This document shows, one piece after another, positions 56,931-64,000 of a stretch of 64,000 nt of DNA. Position numbers and translations under genes: made by a program. Within the stretch, counting starts at the first letter, position 1. Every line of letters begins with the position of its first letter. The notes under the pieces are model-generated. The model had not been told where the DNA came from and made no database searches. It saw only the letters and a program-made list of their open reading frames with translations. The DNA is from Sipunculus nudus. Lineage: Eukaryota > Annelida > Sipuncula > Golfingiida > Sipunculidae. Where the stretch lies: contig CM049319.1 in the NCBI GenBank assembly GCA_026874595.1, forward strand, positions 55,870,917 through 55,934,916. The letters run 5' to 3'.

Positions 56931-59764
56931 CCTATAACTTACTCCCAAACCTAAATGGAAATCAGCAGATGTACATATTTAACCTAGTTAAGTTAGAATT
57001 TAAAACAAATGGAAGCGGTTACCTCCACCCAAGAAAAAAATTTAAATCTATAAACAGGTATAAAACAGATGAAAGTACGTATCCGTGGTTAATACAGAAT
57101 ACACTTTCTAAAAGTAACAGAATATGTACACTTTCAGTACAAAAGCTGTATCTTTGTATCTGAGTATATCTGAACTAAAATATCTTTATTATTCAAGTGA
57201 GAAAATTAAGATAAAGGAATGGCGGATGTGTGCTCTCTTCAGAAAAACTCTCGCTCTGCGGTTGGTAAAATACTGTATGCGGTTTGTTATGACGGCAGCG
57301 TTTTCTAAAAATTTACGTCATATAATAATTATATTCTCGTTTACCAGGCCGCTTGGCACAATATGTAACAGGCGTTGAATATTTAACATGAGCAACTTTT
57401 ACGGTGGGGCGACGGAGCAGACAAACACAATACATATGGATTGTCAAACTCTGTTCGCTTTAACAAGCAAACATAATGCAATACTCAAGCTCGCAAGGCT
57501 GCAAGGACAATCGGCTCGCTAAGGCTACGTTATATTGAGTCACGCTATGAAGCATCCTTTAATAAATAAATCAACACCGCTGCAAAGTTAAGGCGAACTC
57601 ATGTATTCATAGAATGAATGCGCCATCCTGACATTCACATCATACAATTTATTATAGATGATCACAGAACTACCTGACATGACCATATAATAAGAGCTGC
57701 AATTTCCCTGCACTAGAGGTTAGGGCTGACAGGTATCCCGGACGTTCTTCCAGCATCAAAGCAATACACCCTATTCCACCACCCTAACAAAATCTGATGG
57801 CGGCGATTGACACTAACAGTTCGGGTCCGTTCTATCAACGATAAATAGGCTAACTGCTACATGTCAGTTGATGAATACAAACGAATTATGTCTCACCAAC
57901 AGAGGTGGGGGTCCTGTCTGTGGCATGTATCTTCTAAATTTTCACAAAATCCGAACTTCCGGCTCTTAGGACCCGTACGCAGCAGACGACCGTAACGTGC
58001 AGTACGCATGCTCATGGAAAAGGTCTATTGACCTATTAACTTAACTTGACCATAATACCATATTCATTAAATGTATAGTCATAAGCACAACAGTTGCCAT
58101 CAACATCAGGTTACGAATTGCAATGTACAAATGGCAATGAGTTTATCTTCTGACAAACGCAAAATTTGCATAATTTGGGCGACTCTACCTAAATGGACAG
58201 GGACACATTTCATCTGTACCCGTGTCCGTATATTTTTTCGGGGATATTTTTTCAATCGGTTCACCGAAGAGATGGTAATAGCTATTCCGTATACTGAAAC
58301 AAATCTTACCTTGCATTTAAATCATATGACATAAATACTCGAAAATCTGACAACATACTTCAAAATGATTGCGATATATTCTTCAAAGGAAAACAGAGAT
58401 ACAAAAAAGCAGTTCCAGTCATACCCGACCGGCCTTTGTGACGTCTTTGTGACGTTACTACTGTCTTATAAAAAAAAAGGTCTTGCATCCATAGACATGG
58501 AACGCCTCTGTGTACGCCCGTTCTTTGGGTTCATTTTCATAATTAGGTCAAAGAGGCAGTGCATAAGGGCTGTCGTGGTTAGGTATATTCTTTCGTACAT
58601 TTCATTGCAAAGAGTGCCATTTCTCTCATATTTCAACTATTACCCACAGTAAAAACAGGTTTTGCGACTTGGTTAAACGTCTCATTTCAATTCCTTAATG
58701 AGCAACAGGTGAAGCCCCTAAACATGTCTGAGCACATGTTTAAAACATGTTCACATTTTTACATTGTTTAAAGGCGGGATATTTTCCCTTTTCTGTTTAA
58801 TATTTCATTTTAAACTAACAGTTAAAATTTAGTTTAATCAACTGATGAAGATAAGCAGAAAACACTACCCAAGCACACAGAAACAAGTTCAGAAACAGAT
58901 CATCTGATGAGAGTTGTATTTACAACTGAGCAACATTTGACGTAACCTACACAGCCCATATGCTCCGCCCTTTTAATCTTATTATGATAATCAGCCCCAA
59001 AATGCTTCGACACAGAAGGCGTTTCATGCCAATGGTTGCGAGAGCTGTTTACAAGACAATAGTTACGTCACAAAGGTCGATGATGTATGATGTCGGATTG
59101 ACTGACGTCATCAGCTGGAATTGCTATATCTCTGTACTCCAGTGATGAATAAATCGCAGTCATTGTGAACTGTCTTGCCATATTTTGGATTAATTGTCTC
59201 ATACGAATAACGTGCCAGGTGAGACATTATTATTCACTCGGTAGTCGGCGGAATGGCTCCTGCAACCCTTGGCCTTGAACTTTTTTATACTGCTCCTTTG
59301 TATAAAAAAAAGAAATATCCCGGAAAACGCCGACACGGGTACTCATGCATACTACACGTGTTGTGTTTGGGAGAGTTGCCAAAGTATGCAAATCTTGCCC
59401 GTATCGGTTGATTGACTGTTTACTTTGCCAACGGTTGCTTGATTGGTTGCTCGTAACAGCTCTGCTAATGATTATCCATTGAATGAATGTGCGACTAAGG
59501 TCTTGTAGAGTCAATGGAAACGTCAATCGGCTAAGTGATTTGTGAAACGAACAACGTTGATATAGGTCTGAAACTGAAAGCTATATTTTAAAGAACCGTC
59601 TTCACAGTTCTCCATAGTCTATACATATATACATAGTGTTATGTAGTTGCAGGGAGATAAAGGCCAGTCAAAATCATTAATTAATAATGAGGAAGTACAC
59701 AGGAGTTATATAACTTCCTCATAGTTAGTTAAAAGGAGTGAGACTTTGTCATTTTATTCATTTT
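56931..59764. other. No gene recognised
   Basis: AT-rich with several short frames (56909-57163, 57124-57378, 58071-58334, 58365-58652, 59230-59526) lacking domains or bias. A 10-bp inverted repeat (atgaggaagt) lies at 59687-59722. Confidence 0.4.
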
Positions 59765-59766
59765 AA

Positions 59767-60020
59767 TTAACTCCGCCGGGAGGGTATGCGTTCATACCCG
59801 TTCGTGTGTGTGTTTGTGTGTTTGTTCACAATATAGCTCATGCAATCCTTAACGGAATCTCAATAAATTTTCAGAGCATTTTGGGAATAGGCCAATAAAG
59901 AATCGATTAGATTTTGGTGTGGATCCGACCAATGGCCCGGATGCAGGAAAGTCAGCAAGGAATATTGACAACTGTACACGAATGAATCTGGGAATATGGG
60001 CCGAATAAGTGAATGGCTTG
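59767..60020 (+). repeat. Dispersed repeat family D, copy 7
   Basis: Best-preserved copy: 'ctccgccgggagggtatgcg', 'ttcatacccgttcgtgtgtg', 'ttttcagagcattttgggaa', 'attttggtgtggatccgacc' and 'ggaatattgacaactgtaca'. Confidence 0.85.
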
Positions 60021-60104
60021 AGGCATCCTACAATAAGGAATTGCGCCGTGCAATTTTTAGTCCTTGTTCTAATGATCTACCGAATTCATCCATTAGCGCA
60101 ACGG

Positions 60105-60276
60105 CGTGTTCACACTGCGTTGGTGCGATTACCGTACGTATTAATGAATTCGTTATTAAAGCAGCTTAGAGAAACGGATCGAAATGCGAATGAGTACAAG
60201 AACAAAACGCGGATTTTGAGGGAGTAAACTTATATTCGATTCCGAATTAAATGAATACTGGTGAAGTGTGAATACG
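60105..60276. mobile_element. Miniature inverted-repeat element, ~172 bp
   Basis: CGTGTTCACAC (60105-60115) pairs with GTGTGAATACG (60266-60276) at 10 of 11 positions; extending outward gives GGCGTGTTCACACTGC versus GCCGTATTCACACTTC. 'GTGTTCACAC' ends are typical of hAT-like miniature elements. The frame at 60009-60227 is a shadow. Confidence 0.45.
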
Positions 60277-60390
60277 GCTCTCACAGAAACAGTTGAATCT
60301 GCTTTTTCATTTTTTTAACAAGAGCCAATCATTTGCTAAGAAACATCCATTTTATTTAATCATATTTGTAGCATCTGAATATTATCCAAT

Positions 60391-60435
60391 ATGAATGACC
60401 ACGGTGCAGTTTTCGGGCTAACTAGTCTCATGCCT
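60391..60435 (+). CDS. Weak first-exon candidate (MNDHGAVFGL...)
   Basis: ATG opens MNDHGAVFGLTSLMPE, which runs into GAAA|GTAAGTCC, a consensus donor at 60436. The frame itself continues to TGA at 60529-60531 (46 codons). A CCAAT string lies ~70 bp upstream. It is short and without homology. Confidence 0.15.
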
Positions 60436-60531
60436 GAAAGTAAGTCCTACCATCACCTGACGGGGACAAAATCTGCTACATTCATGTTCATCACAGCTAA
60501 AAATTCAGACATTAGTTCGGCAGTAGTTTGA

Positions 60532-61036
60532 AACATTGCCATAGTGTCTCGTTTCTAAAGGCAGAACATGCTCGGAAATAAAAAATAAAGTAAACAGTTT
60601 GTCTAGAAAAGGCATAAAACGGAGAACTTAACAATCGAAGCAGTCTCGTTCTTTTATGCCGCAGACTTAGCCAATTTAATCTAATCAATTTGTTAAATCT
60701 TTGAAACAACACAGATAACATATATAAATATAAGGATATTTGCATTGGTGTGATTAAATACATTTAAAAATTACATTGTTCTGAATACTTTTAGGCATTG
60801 TGAAACTAAGGAGAAGAAACGCTTTGTAAAATTGTCCAATTCACGGACTTATACAACACCTAGACGGAGCTATATTATAGAAGAAGTTAGAATACCGGGT
60901 AACCCCTCTACTGATCAGCAACATGATTCAAATAAAAAAAACACGGACAGTTTCTTACCTGTAGACCGATGACTTCTTCTTATAAAAGATATTCGTGTAC
61001 ATTAAATAAGGAATTGGAAAATAAAGGGTTTCAAAA
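60532..61036. other. No gene recognised
   Basis: A minus-strand CTACAG|GTAAGA donor-like site near 60958-60964 has no supported exon. Confidence 0.35.
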
Positions 61037-61062
61037 GGGGGGGGGGGGGGGGGGGTGGGGGG
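61037..61062. repeat. Poly-G tract
   Basis: 19 consecutive G then a T-interrupted run. Confidence 0.95.
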
Positions 61063-61950
61063 ATAGGAGGACTGAACCTTGGGATAACGTGTGCCGGGAA
61101 TGACAAAAGACCTTTTCATTTATAACGCCTGCAGAGAAGGGAAGAACATCGTTTAAGACGCTATTTTTTCTAGTTTTCATACTTTAGGTTGAAAGCCCTT
61201 AATATATAATCCACCTTACGTGTTCTTAGGGATTATCCACAAATCCTTCAGATATACAACACCCTAGATATGTCCATAAAGCGTTTACACATGCATTAGG
61301 CATACTCGGGCCAGCTGTTTGTTGATGCATGTGGGCGGGCGTGTGGGTGGCAAATGATTTGTTTTCTTTGGTCCCGTATACCCGTACTTGCGTGACTTAA
61401 TTTCAAAACAACAATAAAATTATCGCATTGGGCCGGAACCGTGGCGTTAATGAGTTTGTCCAACCCATATATTGTGTTAAAGTGAATGATGATGTCAATT
61501 TTATCCATTCATTTTTTCACCAAAAAAATAAAAATCTAGATGTTTATCTAAAAATGTTTATCATCTTACAATTTACTATTAGCATAAACAGTTTGTGAAG
61601 GAATTAACTCATTGGGTTTTATTGCTCGTCTTAAAAATACTTTATACATTAAGCTGTGATTTAAATAGTTTTACAATTTTAATACTTCTGTGGATATAAT
61701 TAAATATTAACAAGATATGGCCGAAGAAATCACATTATCCTCAGAATAATCCTAATGAAACTTTGCTGTTGGGTCTATACACACCTGTCACGGTCGAACA
61801 TCCCAGTTCACCTCCAGTACAAAGCCACCCACTTTTACCGGTCAATAGTTCTATTATAATAAAAAGGCCGTAACAATAAGACACAATCCTTTGAATTAAA
61901 TATGTCAAGGGCATGTGGTGACATTTTTTCTTCCAGGGTGGGGGATGACT
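61063..61950. other. No gene recognised
   Basis: AT-rich. Frames at 61296-61508(-) and 61741-61977(-) are unsupported. Confidence 0.4.
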
Positions 61951-61954
61951 TGCA

Positions 61955-61955
61955 A

Positions 61956-62027
<72 letters not shown>

Positions 62028-62030
62028 ATG
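61955..62030. repeat. (CA)n-(TA)n microsatellite
   Basis: CA run passing into TA run. Confidence 0.95.
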
Positions 62031-62199
62031 TATTATATCTACCTTTTTAGGGTCGGTATGAGGCATTTCAAATATATAGATATATGTATATATATTTACA
62101 CTTAATCACGTTTCAAATATATTAGTTACTATTAAATATTAGGTTTAGAATCTATTTATTAATATATTTGATTTGCAATATATCGATATATTTCTCTGA

Positions 62200-62243
62200 A
62201 TAGTGGGGGGGGGGTGATAACATTGACCACCCCCCCCCCCCCC
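62200..62243. repeat. Poly-G and poly-C tracts close together
   Basis: A G run near 62203 and 14 C at 62230-62243, able to pair with each other. Confidence 0.9.
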
Positions 62244-62294
62244 GCGGCAAAAACGTGGGGGGAAAAATACACCCTTTATTGACGCCCCTTGTTA

Positions 62295-62462
62295 TGATGT
62301 ACCAGATAACCTCCAAAATTTATTGAAATGTTAATTAGTTTTATTCCTGTCCCTCTACAAAATTTCAACAAATTAAATTCAGTACTTTTCGCGTAAACTT
62401 GCTCACAAACAAGCCGAGGGAAAAGTATGATACATCTCGCCAAGCGGCGGAGGTAAAATTAA
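62295..62462 (-). repeat. Dispersed repeat family D, copy 8
   Basis: Reverse complement starts 'acctccgccgcttggcgaga', then 'cggcttgtttgtgagcaagt' and 'tgttgaaattttgtagaggg'. Confidence 0.6.
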
Positions 62463-62577
62463 TAGTATTTTATAGATGAAGTATTCTGGTACATTTGTTT
62501 GCTGCATAATGCTTTTTTTTGTTTATTATAAAAAAAAAATTGATATAACTAGAACTGAAACTAATACATTCTAAGAT

Positions 62578-62705
62578 AAAAAGGGTTCCATCTAGAACCC
62601 AAAAGGGTTCTTCGAAGTGGACTTAGTGGAAAACCTTTTAAGCTGGAACATAAAAGACAGGGTTCTTTCTTGAACCTCCCTGTAGGGTTCTTCAATTGAT
62701 CTCCT
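62578..62705. repeat. GGTTC/GAACC palindromic repeats
   Basis: 'gggttccatctagaaccc' (62583-62600) and 'gggttctttcttgaacc' (62660-62676) with flanking 'gggttcttc' copies; a short dyad-rich repeat. Confidence 0.75.
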
Positions 62706-63375
62706 CCTGATTAAACGACATTGATTATGATAACTGACATTGACACCGATACTCTAAGTCCCTGTGAAAACCCCATTGTATTATGTTGTATAACCGGAAA
62801 AGGTAAATTTCAGCCAGGTAAATAAATACCAACGTACATCTCATTAAAGAAACAGAATTTTTAAAATTTGAGAAATCAGCCTACGTTTTAGAACATATCA
62901 GACCCACTTATGGACCATTTTTCACATGAAAAAACAGCCTCAGTTGACAGCTGCTGATAGACTGATTTCATGTAATCACTCTAACAAGAAAACCCGCCAA
63001 AACAAAGATGGTTTCTCATGCAGGGACGCATCTCATCTGTCAAATCATTCTTAACAATCAACAGATTGTGAAACATTAACTTAAGATTTATTTGTAATAA
63101 AAAATCATTTCCATATCAAGCCGTTACATACATATGCAGCTTTCTGGGAAAAATATAATTTTTTCGAAAATTATCTTTAAAAATCAGGTGAATACAGGTT
63201 GGGGGAACAGAGTAAAATGGTCATATTTGCTCCGGAAATTTGACAATCTGTTAAAGAGGCCTATTCGGCTATCTGACGTCTATTAAAGGGGCCTAATCCG
63301 ATATCTGACCTCTATTAACTAAAGATAATACCTTGACCAATGTATATAATAAACCAAAAACACCGATCCGACCTC
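62706..63375. other. No gene recognised
   Basis: A duplicated 'gcctattcggctatctgacgtctattaa' type segment near 63259-63320; otherwise AT-rich. Confidence 0.45.
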
Positions 63376-63382
63376 ACACAAG

Positions 63383-63703
63383 CTGTTCTTTTTGTTTATA
63401 TCCACGTGTTTATAACCCGTGGGGGCCCGCCAAAATTATTATAACACAATTAACAAACAAACAAATCAGAAGAATCAGAGTATGGCAAAGGGCGTTTTGT
63501 AACTAACCCTTTCAAATGCTGCTCATATGCAAACACCTTGATTACATCGGTTTCTGTTTAATAGCATGTACCGTTTTCACTAACAAATTGTAGGTAATAC
63601 ATCCATCACATAAGTGTCTATAGAACTTTTCTTTACTTGAATAACCCGGAGTTCATTAATATATATGCAGACTAGTCCAGAAATCAGACAAATCTTACAT
63701 TTA
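63383..63703 (+). repeat. Dispersed repeat, copy B
   Basis: Direct-orientation partner of 4936-5287. It ends near CATTTAAG|GTAAGCG, which also resembles a splice donor. Confidence 0.7.
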
Positions 63704-63832
63704 AGGTAAGCGAATAGCTGGCTTTAAATGTAATGAAAGTGAAGGTATATTAAAACTGTCCCTCAAGACGGCAAATCGCAACGGGTAACAATGTTCTATA
63801 ATTAAGTTTTATATTCTATATATAAATTCATA

Positions 63833-64000
63833 ATGTATAAACAGGAACTTCTGGAGAGTAGTTTCCGCAGGACATTCAACCAGGTCTCAAGAGAGATAAA
63901 GAGAGGGCACGCGCGGCAGCCTGGTGATTCTACAAGCGCAGTCACATTCCTGGAGGGCTTCGTGCGCCATGAGCGATCAGCGGATGCGGAACTCCGCTGG
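63833..64000 (+). CDS. Exon-like frame cut by the right edge
   Basis: The frame is open from ATG 63833 to the last base (56 codons, in register with the edge). An AG at 63843-63844 allows an exon start at 63845, giving 52 codons: ELLESSFRRTFNQVSREIKR, GHARQPGDSTSAVTFLEGFV, RHERSADAELRW. Thirty-one of these 52 codons end in G or C, against a strongly AT-rich background, and the G/C rise begins at the putative acceptor. The sequence is charged and soluble-looking, with no membrane segment. There is no polypyrimidine tract, only AT-rich sequence, before the AG, and a start at ATG 63833 is the alternative. I do not recognise the family. It is the most gene-like non-transposon segment in the window. 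Confidence 0.5.
   Translation, partial: MYKQELLESSFRRTFNQVSREIKRGHARQPGDSTSAVTFLEGFVRHERSADAELRW

Overview
The window looks like gene-poor, AT-rich nuclear DNA from an animal, most likely a bivalve mollusc. There are no operons, no bacterial-type genes, no rRNA and no CRISPR array. The bivalve assignment rests on my general knowledge of repeats with wording such as 'gcgatggtgtggcg...cgtccgtcgtc', and no search could be run. Nearly all the long open frames are low-complexity shadows of (TA)n, (CT)n, (AGT)n or a 20-bp satellite.

Layout. 0-4 kb: a serine-rich frame open through the left edge (1-771), a ~180-bp tandem repeat field, and a promoter-like stretch with a TATA box, CCAAT boxes and paired octamers. 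4-9 kb: microsatellites, a dispersed repeat whose second copy lies at the far right of the window, and an LTR-like block (5294-5975). 9-17 kb: a hairpin element inside (TA)n, an exact 103-bp array, two ~1 kb units of a degenerate repeat, and a 1.7-kb duplication enclosing about 66 copies of a 20-bp satellite. 17-28 kb: an inverted copy of the LTR, a 70-bp duplication and a ~325-bp tandem repeat. 28-36 kb: GAGTCC arrays flanking a miniature inverted-repeat element, plus further diverged repeats. 36-37 kb: the 3' end of a Penelope-like retroelement (GIY-YIG domain) bracketed by inverted copies of its own tail. 37-42 kb: a cysteine-motif open frame and a promoter/first-exon-like segment with a consensus splice donor. 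45-47.5 kb: the 3' end of a LINE followed by nested miniature elements. 48-50 kb: two tRNA-derived SINE units between (TA)n tracts. 50-60 kb: minisatellites, two candidate small frames and more dispersed repeats. 60-64 kb: a miniature element, homopolymer tracts, the second copy of the dispersed repeat and, at the right edge, the best exon-like reading frame in the window (63833-64000).

The genes do not form a pathway. The strongest coding evidence is for retroelement remnants (36083-36643 and 45211-46113). Cellular coding candidates are partial or weak: the edge frames at 1-771 and 63833-64000, and those at 37697, 51738 and 60391. I see no convincing new multi-gene system. The most notable structures are the repeat architectures, several of which record specific events: inversion, nested insertion, or duplication around a satellite.
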